Assembly: GCA_963921195.1 (NCBI GenBank)
Contig: OY992540.1
Coordinates: forward strand, 22,208,262-22,272,261
DNA length: 64,000 bases
Source: Pegoplata infirma
Taxonomy: Eukaryota; Arthropoda; Insecta; Diptera; Anthomyiidae
Direction of reading: 5' to 3'
The position numbers and the translations under genes are program-made. Below the pieces are notes generated by a model, which did not search any database, was not told where the DNA came from, and saw nothing but the letters and a program-made list of their open reading frames with translations. This document shows, in pieces, positions 53,887 to 64,000 of this stretch (positions within the stretch are counted from its first letter, which is position 1; the number at the start of each line of letters is the position of its first letter).

Positions 53887-54276
53887 TTATCGCGAAGCGA
53901 TCTGAAGTGTTGGAAAGATGGATATATGTACCAAAGTTCCGATACCATCAGCACCTTGTTTTGCAATCTCGTCCGCTGTCTCGTTCCCTTGAATATCTAT
54001 GTGCGCTAGTACCCATAAAAGCTTTACCTTGTTCATACTTCCCAAATTTTGAAAGTTTTCGAAACATTTGAAATCTACTTTCGATTTGATACAAAATCTT
54101 CTGAGAGCTTTTAGAGCAGCTTGACTGTCAACATAGAAGTTTAATTCCCTGTTTGTCTCATCACCGAACTGTTGAGCTGCAACTATTTTGGCCTGGAGGA
54201 TACTAGAGTCCAAAAGAAGGATAAAAGCCTTATCCATATCGCGAATACTTGTTGAAAAACCTGTACCGACTCCCAT
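53887..54276 (-). pseudogene. LINE RNase H domain
   Basis: GVGTGFSTSIRDMDKAFI, ILQAKIVAAQQF, LNFYVDSQAALKALRRF, KLLWVLAHIDIQGNETADEI, AKQGADGIG. Of the catalytic positions, the VDSQ aspartate is present, but the glutamate position reads AKIV, a substitution expected to inactivate. The ETADE end is well kept. The frame is open for 129 codons. Confidence 0.88.
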
Positions 54277-54555
54277 GGATTGTTTGGAGTCGTCTGTGAA
54301 TATTTTAATAGAGTTTATGGTTTTGCCAGTTTGGCCAAAATTTTCTAGTTTGAAATTCTACGAATAATCGGAGACAATATCATTTAATTTGTCCATGTTA
54401 CTACGCCCAAAATTGCGATGCCTGAATAAATTTGACTCTTTGAGAAGAAGGTATGTCTTGTCGGGCTCTCTCTTTGCAAGGATGTCAGTTGGTATCAGAT
54501 GCAGTAGTGTGTCAATATATTACTCTAATGTTGTTCTCAGTGCGTCTATGATGCA

Positions 54556-55260
54556 TATACACTGATAGAAACTTGTACATGACAATAATGAAAATCTACA
54601 TTAATGTTATGAAAAATTACGTTAAAAAAGAACCTATGCAGGGTTTCATTGAATTAATGAAATAGGTATCATAAAATGTAATTGCAAGAACAAGTTGCTT
54701 TCTTGATCCTTTCATCCGTATTTTGCTTCTACTAGTTCAACTTCTTAAATTTGATGAAGTTTTTTTTTACCATTTTAGTAAAATTTTTATAACCTGGAGA
54801 ATTTTTTTTTTTCAAAACTTTAAAATGGTTTGACTTCAAATATCTTGAAACCTAAAATGGAGGCCATTGTTGGTACTTTGGATTTAAAAAAGGTTTTAAA
54901 ATGCGAAAGTTTTAAAATGCACATATTTCGGTAAATATTGCCAACACAACAAAAGGTTTAAAATGATTTGTATAGCTCATAACACGTAGAAAAGGACCGC
55001 CAAACACGCAAAAGCTCTCCGAGTAATAATTTTGAAGTTATCGAGGTTTTTAAATTCTCAAGACCCCAGTTGTCTCAAATCTGTATGAACTAAATTGAAA
55101 TAAAATGTTTCCTATTTATTAGGTCAAATTGGCATAATATTGAAAAAAATTTTCTTTTCATATTTTTAAGAAAATTATGAACTTAAAAGAAGGAAAACAC
55201 CTACCAAAACTTTTTTTCAAAAATGGAAATTGATTTTCAGCTATTGCATCAAAAAAATAG
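54556..55260. mobile_element. Family E-related element
   Basis: It starts TA-CACTGATAGAAACTTGTA and contains TATTTCGGTAAATATTGCC, AACACAACAAAAGG, AACACGTAGAAAAGGACCGC and CTCAAGACCCCAGTTG, the core of family E. The right end is not resolved but probably lies near 55,250. No coding content. Confidence 0.6.
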
Positions 55261-55269
55261 TTTTTGAAG

Positions 55270-56310
55270 CAGCCTCACGGACTGCCTAACCGTTCTTAAA
55301 ATCTTCTGTGTCTAAAAATCTTAAAAAGTTTTTTTGTCTAAATGTTTTAAAGATCCAGACAGAACTTGTGTAAAGTATTTTAAACAATGTAAAATGATGC
55401 TATAAATACTAAAAATGTCTTTAAATTATAACACCTTCATCTCACCTTTACACACTCTTACCTAAAAATAAAACTTTTGTAAAAGTTTTGTGTTTTATTT
55501 GAAAGACATTTTTTTTTTTATTTTTACTAACAAGCCAATTTTTGTTGGCCAAAATTACGAGGGTGTTAGTGTGGCCATATTTTGTTGGCAACTTAAACAA
55601 CATAATTATTTGGCATTTACAGTAAATACTTTTTTTAACTTTAACAGCAACATACTTAAACATACAAGCAACAACAGGCAGCAGCAGCCAACAGTAGCAG
55701 CAGCATCATGGAGATTGAATGAAATGGACAAATGTAACTTATGTAGGTTGCTTGGATGGATGGATGGTTGCTTCATTTGGTCTCTGTGTTCTATTAATTT
55801 ATATGAAATTCATTATCTAACAGGAAACAAATAAGCAAACATAATGCCTGGGACCTTATTTATTTTTTGTATTATTTTTTTTTCTGTTTCTTCCTAATGG
55901 TCCACTCGGTAATTGAGTGTTAGAGAAATGAATGAATGAACATAATTGGGCGTGTAACGAATCTAATTGAATTTTTATGTAATGACAAAGGTTTCTGTAC
56001 TTGGTAGTAGCTGCTGCAAGGTATTCTTCTACTTTCATTTTATTATGTTATGGCATTTTAGATTTATAAAATTTTATTTTTAGCCGCTGGTCATCATTTT
56101 AAACGCCCTCGTTTTCTATTTATTTTTGGATTTGTGTGTGTTTATTAACACTTGTTTGTATTTTGCTAGTACGATATATTCATTCTATACAGTTAAATCA
56201 ATTAATTTCACATATTTGCTAGTCATGTTAATATCCTGCTTTATAATGAATTTATATTTTGGGTAAAATAGAATTTTTTATGTAAGTGTTGTCACAAAAT
56301 TAAAATTGTC
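55270..56310. other. Non-coding spacer
   Basis: Mostly AT-rich. A GCAGCAGC stretch lies at 55,670-55,710. The open frame over it is not gene-like. No terminal repeats seen. Confidence 0.45.
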
Positions 56311-56870
56311 GAACAAAAATTTTTGTGCTAAAAAATCTGAAGCCAAGCAATTGTGGAATTAAAAACATCAAAGTTCAAAAAATCGCCATTTTGGCATGTT
56401 TGACAACTCATAGCGGGTGATCCCGATGTGATATCGACTTAAAAATAAGTCGAGAGTAAAGCCTAAATATTGCTCTTAAGGATGCTGAACTCATTTGGTC
56501 AGTCGCCTTAACCTTTGCGCACCAACTGTCTCTCAATGATGTCTTATTCCAAAAAAAAACGATTTTTTACGCTGCTAATCATATGAAAAAATAAAACTTT
56601 ATGCGAATGAAACGCCATCTTATACACATGATTACAATTATTCTCCTAGTCATAAATCCGGTCTTCAAAATTTTTTATTATAAAGGGTTTTTTAGAAATT
56701 TGATATACAAAAACATTGCGTTTTAGGACATATTTGACAACTGATAGCGGAAGAACCTGATGCGCTAATGACTTTAAAATAAGTCAAGGGTAAAGCTTAA
56801 ACGTTGCTCTTTAAGATGTATAACTCATTGGAGCACTAATTGTCGTTTTATAAGGTATTTTCCCCAAAAA
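56310..56870 (+). repeat. Diverged tandem pair, ~330-bp spacing
   Basis: GACAACTCATAGCGGGTGAT at 56,401 and GACAACTGATAGCGGAAGAA at 56,729. Both are followed by AAAATAAGTC(G/A)A(G/A)(A/G)GTAAAGC and a TTGCTCTTAAGGATG-like block. The pair is old and diverged. No coding content. Confidence 0.75.
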
Positions 56871-56907
56871 AAAAATATTTTTTCGATAGGATATCGTCGA
56901 AAGACAA

Positions 56908-57608
56908 CACCGCTCTACAAATCTGAGGTTTGTCGCTGCGTTTTGAAAGAAACTAAAAAAAGTTTGTAGGTTTTGGTTTCCAGATTCCAAAAAGGTCACT
57001 CAAATTTTTTTATCACGTCACAATTTTGAGAAAATCGAGGTTAAAGTGTCAAAAAGGGCCCATTTTTGCCATTTTTGAGCGCTTATAAAATAAGATCTTG
57101 ACATGCGAATGACTCGATATCAAGCTCATTCGAAAGTTCGTAATTTTCTCTTTAAGACAAAATCAAATCTTTTTTGAAATTAATTTTTTATAATGGTGAA
57201 AAAATCATTAAACACAAGTGCTTTAAATCTAATATTTACGTGTGTATTTGTATGGAAATTTGTTAAGAAACACTGTGTAAATAAACTAAATATAGAAAAA
57301 ATGGAAGGTTTTTTGTTAATGATTTTTTTGCCATTTTAAAAAATTAAATTCCAAGAACATTTTATCTTGTCTTATAGAGAAAATCACATACTTTTGATTC
57401 AGCTTAATACCAAGTCAATCGCATGTCAGGATCTTATATTATAAGCTTTCAAAAAGGGTCCAAAATGGCCTTTTTCGACACTTTAACCGCGAATAACTCA
57501 AAATCCTGACGTGATAAACATATTTGGGCCACAGATTTGGAATCAGCACAACAAACACTACCTAAATCAGTTACCTGAATCCAATACGCATTTTCATGTT
57601 GAGCTGTG
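56908..57608 (+). mobile_element. 701-bp palindromic DNA element, copy B
   Basis: Same length and structure as copy A (9,535-10,235), starting CACCGCTCTACAAATCTGAG and ending GTTGAGCTGTG. A CAA direct repeat flanks it (56,905-56,907; 57,609-57,611). The arms still pair over most of their length. The two copies differ throughout by scattered substitutions, so both are old. Confidence 0.88.
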
Positions 57609-57779
57609 CAATTGGTACATTGAACAGAGTTTGAATTAATTTTATAGATCTTGGAACAAAAGACCCATAAGAATCCTCGTGCACTTTTTTACTCACGCTC
57701 ACACACTATTCACGAGAGTAAAACAAAATTTCTCACGATAACGCGTGACTAACTCCTAATGAATTTATTTCTGCCGTCT

Positions 57780-58260
57780 CATTCCAGTCATGGTGATCAA
57801 ACGCTGGCGGCGGTTGAATGCAAGGAGAAGCTAACACCACATCTGACGTCAATGTATCTGCACAATATCTATGATCTCCTTTAGGGCTTTACATTACCAT
57901 GGTCCAAAGATCACAGTGTACCAAGAAAGTATTGAGGAAACCAATGAACTTGCAGAGACGTGGGTACACTTTCACCAACAGCAATTCCAATAAATGGCCT
58001 TATCAGAACAATGGTGGACGAACGAAAGAAAACGTGGGCAGTTCGATCCTTTAGACCATATCCTATCCCATCGGCAGGTCCTGATGGGATATTCCAAAAG
58101 AGAAAATCATGCCATGGCTGCTGCATATTTTATTGAGAGCCTGGTATCGGGGTTAAAAGTAGTCTTTATGCCCCGAGCGGGGGAGATAAGACTGGTAAAC
58201 GTTTATGTGAGAAGTAACCTTACATCAGACAAATGTCAACCTATCTGCAAAAAGTAGGTT
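57780..58260 (+). pseudogene. LINE endonuclease-RT junction remnant 1
   Basis: HGDQTLAAVECKEKLTP (57,790-57,845) looks like the end of the endonuclease domain. WAVRSF and SAGPDGIF (58,035-58,095) are the conserved start of the RT region, AVRSFRP.KSAGPDGI. The stretch between is much shorter than in a working LINE. The next unit at 58,290 repeats the same order. Confidence 0.65.
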
Positions 58261-58289
58261 GTTGAATTTTTAAAAGAAAGTGCATTAAT

Positions 58290-59215
58290 TTATTTCTTTT
58301 GTCGTATTCCAGTCATGGCGATCAAACGGTGGCGGCGCTTGAATGCAGGGGGATGCTTACACTAAACCTAGCGTCAATATACATGCACAAACGAGGAAGA
58401 TAACCCTCCAACACAACATCTTAGAGAGGTTCACGTGACCAAGGTCCAAAGATCCCAGTGTATCAGGTAAGTATTAAGGAAACCATTGAATTTCTCATAG
58501 ATAACCATTTCTTGGGTTGCAGAGACAAGGTGAAAAGGAAACTCTTCACTTTCACCGACAGCAATTCCAATAAACTTATCAGCACAATGGTGGACGAACA
58601 AAAGAAAACGTGGGCAGTTCGATCCTTCAGGCCCTAGCCTATCGGCAGGGTCTGATGGGATATTCCCAAAAGATAAAATTATGCCATGGATGCTGCGTAT
58701 CTTTATGGACAGTATACGGGAAGGTGTGGTATTTATCTCCAAAGCGGGAAAGGTAAACCACAATACCGCAAAGAACTACAGACTGGAAAAATTGGTAGAT
58801 GATTATGTGAGAAGTAGCCTAATATCAGACAATTTCAGCAAAGCCCAACACGCCAATCTAAAAGGTTTGCCTGTGGAGACGGCTTTAACTTAAAGCCTTT
58901 AAGTGATATTGTTGGGTTAATTGAAGAGGTCCTCACTAAAAGTGTGTTTTGGCATCATTCTTGGACGTTACAAGTGGCACTCCACAAGTAATCAACGAAA
59001 TGGGTTTAAAGGTACATCTGCGAGATGACTTTAGGAAGAAGTTGGGGTCCTAAAATATAAATCATTCACTGGATGTATACACAGTGAATAATTAGACCAA
59101 TAAATACAAATGGTGCCCTTGAGTCGTGGAGAGCAGTAGATAAAAAAGCTCTAAAATCTACAGACGGCACAACGACTGGCGTGTGTGGGTATCACTAGTT
59201 TAGTTCTTCAAGTGC
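58290..59215 (+). pseudogene. LINE endonuclease-RT remnant 2
   Basis: GDQTVAALECRGML at 58,320, WAVRSFRP at 58,610, VVFISKAGKVNHNTAKNYR at 58,725-58,785, LEKLVDDYVRSSL, and KAQHANLKGLPVETAL at 58,838-58,888. The segment 59,100-59,210 (GALESWRAVDKKAL) is thumb sequence. The RT palm is deleted. It belongs to the same family as 62.2-63.66 kb. Confidence 0.75.
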
Positions 59216-59720
59216 AAAATTTTTTCCCCCGGCTCGATTTCGCTCATTTACGAACTTAACCAGCTAATGTTTATCAGATATATTTGTATCAGGGATGGAA
59301 AAGTAAGTAATTTTTTCAGTACTTTTTTACTCTATTAAATACCGTAGTACCCCCGCGACTGATTTAGTAACTTTTCTATTCAGACTTTTCAGACGTTTTC
59401 ATACCTTCATTTACCCAAATATAGAAGAATTTCCGAAAACCTACCGATTTTCATTGGAAAAATGCTTCAAAAGCTATAAATAAAATAATTTTGTATATTT
59501 GGTCAATCATTCATGGGTTTTTCTCAAAAAAATTAATGGATAAGGATGTCATCAATTTATATTTTTATATTTGAATTTATTAATCTTAGTATCGTCGAGT
59601 GCGAAAAAGTACTTTTTTGGTTGAGTTTGAGTACCATTTCAAAATGTCGATTTTCCATCCCTGACTTGTATCAAACTTCAGGACTCTAGCTCATGAAGTT
59701 TTTGAAAAACAAATGTAGTT
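59215..59720 (+). mobile_element. Dipteran repeat fragment split by hAT
   Basis: TTCTTCAAGTGCAAAA, TTTCCCCCGGCTCGATTTCG, and CGAACTTAACCAGCTAATG match 52,275-52,335. After the insertion at 59,290-59,663 it continues CAAACTTCAGGACTCTAGCT. It starts exactly where LINE sequence stops. Confidence 0.7.
59290..59663. mobile_element. 374-bp hAT-type element
   Basis: Ends CAGGGATGGAAAAGTAAG and, inverted, CAGGGATGGAAAATCGACAT. Flanks ATTTGTAT and ACTTGTAT form an 8-bp duplication with one mismatch. The homologous repeat at 52,350 shows the empty site. Contains AGTACTTTTTTACTC and AAAAAGTACTTTTTTGG, an inverted pair. No transposase. Confidence 0.88.
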
Positions 59721-59929
59721 TTCGATTGGCATTTTTATTTTCAAATATAATCTTTTAACTTGATGTTTTCAAATGTTATACAATAATTATAGATTCTCGT
59801 TTCTATGCAAATCTTTTCAGACACATGTTTGACATTGTGTATGTAAAATTTCATCAACTCATCGAGAATTGTTACTTCAGTGAAAATTAGGGTTTAGTAG
59901 AAGTAGATAGAACTGCAAGTGCGATCACA

Positions 59930-60165
59930 CACACAGAAAACAAATTTGCTAATTTTCAACTAAGATTCAGTTGTTGCGGCCAAAAATCTGTGGATGCATT
60001 TGTGTTAAGGTTGAAACAATTAAATATCGGTAGTTACAACTAAATTTTGTTAACACAAGTGCCTTTTAATTGAATCAACTACAAAATTTGTTAGTCACAT
60101 CAAAATGTAGTAGCAGCAACCGAAATTTGAGTTGTGCAGTAATTTGCAATCAAAAAATTTGCTGG
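59930..60165. mobile_element. CACACAGAAAA MITE, copy 5
   Basis: Left end CACACACAGAAAACAAATTT, like the inverted right end at 43,533. Internally ACAACTAAATTTTG, GTTGTTGCGG and CAGCAACCGAAATTTGAG follow the copy at 43,302 in inverse orientation. The right end (AAATTTGCTGGGAG) does not carry the expected terminus and may be truncated. Confidence 0.65.
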
Positions 60166-60169
60166 GAGA

Positions 60170-61160
60170 TTAACGGAGACCTAATCGTCATTTAAAAATA
60201 TATAAATAACTTTGCTTCTAAAGATGGATTCATGAAAAATTTTAATTCATATTTACACTTATCATTATAAACGGATAATATTTGTTAAAAATATTTTTTT
60301 TTGCTTCTGCAAATATTTGCTTAAAACCATTAAATGGAACCCACCTTAAACCAAAAATAGTGAACAAAAAACTTTTTTACGCTTATTTAAAATAAAAAAG
60401 ACTTCCGTAAGGCAGGCATAACGCATCATAGAGCATTATTAACATATTTCTAATCTCTTAATTTATCCACATTTACTGCAAACGTTCAGACAAAGAATTG
60501 CAAATTAATTTCCATAAACATTAAATGGTATAACATACCATAAACTGAGGGAAAAAAGGGTTTTCGAATATCAAAACTATGTTTACATAATTAATTAAAC
60601 AACATACAAAAATGAAGTGAATGAATAGTAGAAGCGGTAACTATTTAATGTTGTCTTAAAAAAAAAAAAGTATTCCATGCTGTAGACTGAAAAAAGCACA
60701 CGTGATTGCAGAAATTAAAAAAAAATCTCAAGCCAAATAATTGAATTAAGGGATGTCATGTAGGCAATAAACATTTGATAACTAAAACACTTTGTAAATA
60801 ATCACGACGGATACATTTTTTTAACAAATCATTATAGAAAAATAGGGTTAAACATATTTTAACAAAATTTGTACAAATGATTTTATAAAAATGTTACGAA
60901 ATAAAAATCTTTGAGCTCTAATACCTTTTTTTTCCCACAGTTTACACTATTGCACAGAATTATTATTAGAGCACCCCATTATCCGTATTTAGGTCTAATC
61001 GGGTCGACCGGGCTGAAAATCATCATATCCAGTCCACCCCAGTAGACAGGTCTTTGTGTTCTTTGGTCTACCGGTCTTTCTGTCGAGCTTTTTAAATTTA
61101 TATTGAATTTTCATTAAGAAACACTTTAATGAAGTCAAAAATAAAATAGTAGTACATAAT
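60170..61160. other. Non-coding spacer
   Basis: AT-rich; no coding remnants. A GGTCGACCGGGCTG and GGTCTACCGGTC pair near 61,000-61,075 is a local oddity without clear meaning. Confidence 0.45.
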
Positions 61161-61164
61161 ATAT

Positions 61165-61954
61165 GAGGAGTCGCAGAACAAAACGTACTTTTTCGCATTT
61201 TTTGACAAATTGATTTTTTGTTCATTTTATATTATTTGGTTCGAAATCTATCAGAAAAAATTTCCATAGCATGAATTATTTTTGTTTTTCATCAAGAAAA
61301 TGGATTCCTTAAAAATTGGTGTGTAACAAAACGTACTTTTTTGTTAATTTTTTATCAAAACGTACTTTTTTCATTGTATTTCATATGCAAGACTTTTCAT
61401 AATTTTATAATATGCCATTTTACTCTTATATTCCATATACATATAAATGCCCACCAAGATTTTTTGAGGCCTTCTTGCAGGCCAGTGAAGGATTTCCCCC
61501 TTATTCTTGTTATTGGTCTATTTACACCCCACAACTACAGTATGGGGGTACATTAACTTGGCCAATTCGTGTGTAACGTATCTAAATATGAGCCAATGAG
61601 GCTCTTTTGTGGTTTTTAATAAATAAGAACATTTTTAAAACACTCGATCAAAATTGTATCGTCTAAAAAAACACGCACATCAAAACATCGTGTATCAATT
61701 ATTTTTAAACAAAACGTACTTTTTTCATTATTTTTTAACAAAACGTACTTTTTCCAAAGTAAAAGTGGTTTTATATTAAACATCCTTAACATATAATGTG
61801 GTGACTTATGGCAGTTTGATGCATCTCTTAATAAGCAAAAAACTTGTTACCATATTCAGGTTCATGCAGTTTTTTAAAGGGGCGAAATAAATAAACCTCA
61901 ATTTCCCAAAAAAAATTAATATGCGAAAAAGTACGTTTTGTTCTGCGGCTCCTC
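61165..61954. mobile_element. 790-bp GAGGAGYCGCAGAAC element with iterated motif
   Basis: Inverted ends of 34 bases with one mismatch: GAGGAGTCGCAGAACAAAAC on the left and GAGGAGCCGCAGAACAAAAC on the right, going on to GTACTTTTTCGCAT. CAAAACGTACTTTTT occurs five times in one orientation (about 61,181, 61,328, 61,357, 61,711, 61,739) and once inverted at the right end. ATAT on both sides may be a duplication or part of the ends; TA is also possible. No transposase. Part of the interior (61,520-61,580) resembles the dipteran repeat end. Confidence 0.85.
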
Positions 61955-61959
61955 ATATG

Positions 61960-62165
61960 TTATGCCGATATCTCGACAACTAAGATAGAGCAAAACGGAG
62001 AACATTTCAAAAGAAAGAATAGAGAAAATTATGGAACTACCTTCCTCTATCCACATCTAGACCCAATGGATCCGAAATTTTATATTAAAATTCGCATTCT
62101 GGAAATTTTAAAAAGCCTTTTTCTCTGTAAGTAGTGCCCAGAAAGATAACACGACGAAAAGAAAA
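61960..62165 (+). mobile_element. Family E-related fragment
   Basis: CCGATATCTCGACAACTAAG, ATAGAGCAAAACGGAGAAC, AGACCCAATGGATCCGAAAT and AAGATAACACGACGAAAAG follow the family E core order. Ends are missing; a LINE begins at about 62,175. Confidence 0.6.
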
Positions 62166-62174
62166 GCTTGGTAC

Positions 62175-63665
62175 AATTTCTGTGGGGAATTGAAGGGAAC
62201 AACGGAAGCGGTGGGAGTCCGTAAATTTCTTTCCAAAGCCACCAGTGTACTAGGATTTCTTAATAAGCCAAATGGATCCTTTGCAGAAAGCAGTCAGGAC
62301 ACCATTGAACTTTTGATGGATACCCATTTTCCGGATTGCAGAGACAAGGTTAAAAGAGACATTCCCTTGGGTACACTTTCACAAAATACAATTCCGGTCA
62401 ATGAATTCATCATATTAATGGTGGAAGGTTCGCGCCTTCAAGCCCTACAAATCGGCAGGACCTGATGGTATATTTCCAGCACTCTTGCAGGAGTCCCTCT
62501 AGATAATCATGCTATGTCTACTACGTATCTTTATGGGTAGCCTGACATCAGGGTATTCCGAATTGAGGGAGGTAGGGTGGTCTTTAAAGCGGGAAAGATG
62601 AACCGCAAAGGATTACAACCCTATCACTCTGTCATTGTTTTTATTGAAAACACTGGAAAGACTGGTAGATATCTATGTGAAAAGAACCCTGAAATCAGAC
62701 AATTTCAGCGGCCCCAACACGCCAAACTCAGAGGTAGTTCTGTTGAAACGGCTTTAAGTGATGTTGTCGGGCTGATTAAGGATACTGTTTAAAACAAGAG
62801 TATGTTTTGTCATCATTTTTTTGGCGTGGAAGGTGCGTTCAACAATGTCAAAATATCATCAATTATTAATGCCCTACAGAATACAGGCACGGACACACAG
62901 ATTACTTTATGGCCGTGCAACATGCCGAAAATCAGGGCAATTAACTCGAAGATAGGTGAAGCAATGAAAGTAGTTACAAGGGACACTTCACAAAGGGAAG
63001 CTATCTCTCTTCTTCTGTGGCATCCTGTAATAAATGAGATCCTCGAGTCACTCAACGGAATGGGTACCAGGGTGGTTGCCTACTCTGACGATGTTGTGAT
63101 CTTAATAAAAGGTAAGTTTTTACCAACGATATACTGATAACGTGGGCAAAGAACAACGGTCTGGGAGTTAATCCCGCCAAACCCGAACTCGTCTTGTTCA
63201 CAAAAAGGACTAAGATAGACAGGTTTGTTCTTCCCAAATTAGATGGAAACTATCTAATGCGGCGAAATACCTGGGTGTAATCCTGGACTCCAAATTTTCC
63301 TGGAAAAGGAATATAGAGAAGAGGGTGATAAAGTTGTTATGTGCTTTTTATACCTGCAGAAGTGGGGGTCTAAAGAAGGTGGGGTCTAAAACCGCATATT
63401 ATACACTGGATGTATGGGTTGACAATCAGATCAATACTTACCTATGGTGCCCTTGTGTGGTGGAGAGCAGTGGGTAAGAAATCAAATCTCTGCAATCTAC
63501 AGAAGCTACAACGAGTGGCGTGTGTGGATATCACTGGTGCTATTAGATCAGCACCCGAGGACGGTCTGGAAGTGATGCTAAACATTCAGCCCGTGGATAT
63601 TTACGTCAAGAGCACAGCAGCAAAATTGGAGAGAGTCGGAAATGCTTAAGCAACGCTCTTGGGGA
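62175..63665 (+). mobile_element. LINE RT remnant
   Basis: FLSKATSVLGFLNKPNGSF and ELLMDTHFPDCRDKVKRD (62,225-62,350) are the region before the RT. RSAGPDGIFPALLQESL begins the RT at about 62,450. The fingers are in several frames (QRPQHAKLRGSSVETALSDV). The palm has FFGVEGAFNNVKISSIINAL, LNGMGTRVVAYSDDVVILIK (catalytic motif YSDD), then WAKNNGLGVNPAK. The thumb at 63,410-63,649 reads ILTYGALVWWRAVGKKS, LQRVACVDITGAIRSAPEDG, LNIQPVDIY. Multiple frameshifts. RNase H is absent, the element being cut at about 63,665. Confidence 0.85.
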
Positions 63666-63683
63666 CACTAGATCATATAAAGA

Positions 63684-64000
63684 ATAGGGATGTCGCGAAT
63701 AGTGTATTCGGCATTTTACCGAATATTTAGTATTCGGTTTGAACCGAATAAAGAATATTGCCGAATAGTTTAAATATTCATACGACTGAATTTAACTTAT
63801 GCTAAAACTTAAAAAAAAGACCCAGACTAAAAAACAACAACGCTGCTGTCGAAATTTTTTTTCTGTTAACTTAACAATTTAAATTTTAATCAAGTGCTAT
63901 AGCTTTTTTGTACAAAAAACAAACTGAAATGACTACAAAAAAGAGTGAAACGTTAAAAAAAACTGTTTTTTTAACAAATTTTAATTTTGCCGAATATTCG
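63684..64000 (+). mobile_element. hAT-like element, left end only
   Basis: TAGGGATGTCGCGAATAGTG resembles hAT ends of the CAGGGATG type. CCGAATA or its complement TATTCGG recurs about seven times in the first hundred bases and again at the window end (GCCGAATATTCG). The right end and any target duplication are outside the window. Confidence 0.55.

Larger units (their letters stand above)
53262..54530 (-). mobile_element. RNase H LINE with SINE insertion
   Basis: The 3-prime end is ACCTTTAACCTAACCTAAG at 53,255-53,275. Upstream on the minus strand are a well-preserved zinc tail (CRRCDKPNTEETVEHILCHC, 53,400-53,480), then VITGHGLIGYHREK (about 53,735-53,780), an RNase H domain (53,887-54,276), and degraded thumb sequence to about 54,530. 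A SINE at 53,507-53,722 splits it between GYHREK and the zinc tail. Confidence 0.87.

Noticed and set aside
55640..55730. Poly-glutamine coding exon from the CAG-rich stretch
   Set aside because: The repeats are short and mixed with CAA and ACA, no splice sites or extended frame surround them, and similar low-complexity runs are common here.

Overview
The window looks like intergenic or intronic DNA from a higher fly (Diptera, probably a calyptrate). This is an inference from three things: strong AT richness, interspersed repeats ending in a TATACCCT...ACAAGT motif of a type I recognise from flies, and LINE tails ending in AACCTAACCT. I found no convincing intact host gene, rRNA or genuine tRNA gene. 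Almost every long open frame is a shadow or a broken piece of a retrotransposon. The window is best read as a densely nested field of transposable elements.

Layout. 1-1.07 kb holds a 16-bp tandem array followed by a 146-bp tandem repeat. 1.1-2.1, 7.6-8.0, 10.9-11.8, 15.6-16.9, 33.4-38.07, 54.6-55.3 and 61.96-62.2 kb carry copies or relatives of one TA-flanked inverted-repeat family (called family E here). 5.2-6.44 kb is a TIR element built around about six 159-bp satellite-like units. 8.96-10.35 and 56.9-57.6 kb carry two 701-bp palindromic elements. 18-21 kb is mostly single-copy-looking sequence with one exon-like fragment. 21.2-24.25 kb is a repeat block split by a 1.58-kb foldback. 24.5-31.6 kb is a mosaic of decayed LINEs and MITEs. 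33.4-38.07 kb is a nested stack of at least five insertions. 39.4-42.5 kb is an RTE-type reverse transcriptase remnant next to an RNase H remnant, with a hAT element in the catalytic motif. 46.2-50.3 kb has two LINEs head to head, the right one being the most complete (RT, RNase H, zinc-knuckle tail). 51.5-54.5 kb has a hAT element, a MITE, and a LINE carrying a tRNA-derived SINE. 57.8-59.2 and 62.2-63.7 kb are further LINE remnants, and the window ends inside a hAT-like element.

The most striking object is a non-autonomous DNA element at 35,979-36,819. Both ends read as CACAGTG, exactly 23 bases, then ACAAAAATC, which is the layout of a vertebrate 23-RSS. It is flanked by a perfect 5-bp duplication (CATCG), and removing it with one duplication copy restores the reading frame of the RNase H it interrupts. 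This points to a Transib/RAG-type transposase acting in this genome.

Interplay. Autonomous machinery is present only as wreckage: an RNase H-bearing I/LOA-type LINE family, and an RTE-type family. The small elements are all non-autonomous and would have depended on enzymes encoded elsewhere. Several classes are inferred from target-site duplications read directly: TA (Tc1/mariner type), 8 bp (hAT), 5 bp (Transib type), 3 bp (possibly PIF/Harbinger), and 10-12 bp (LINE/SINE).
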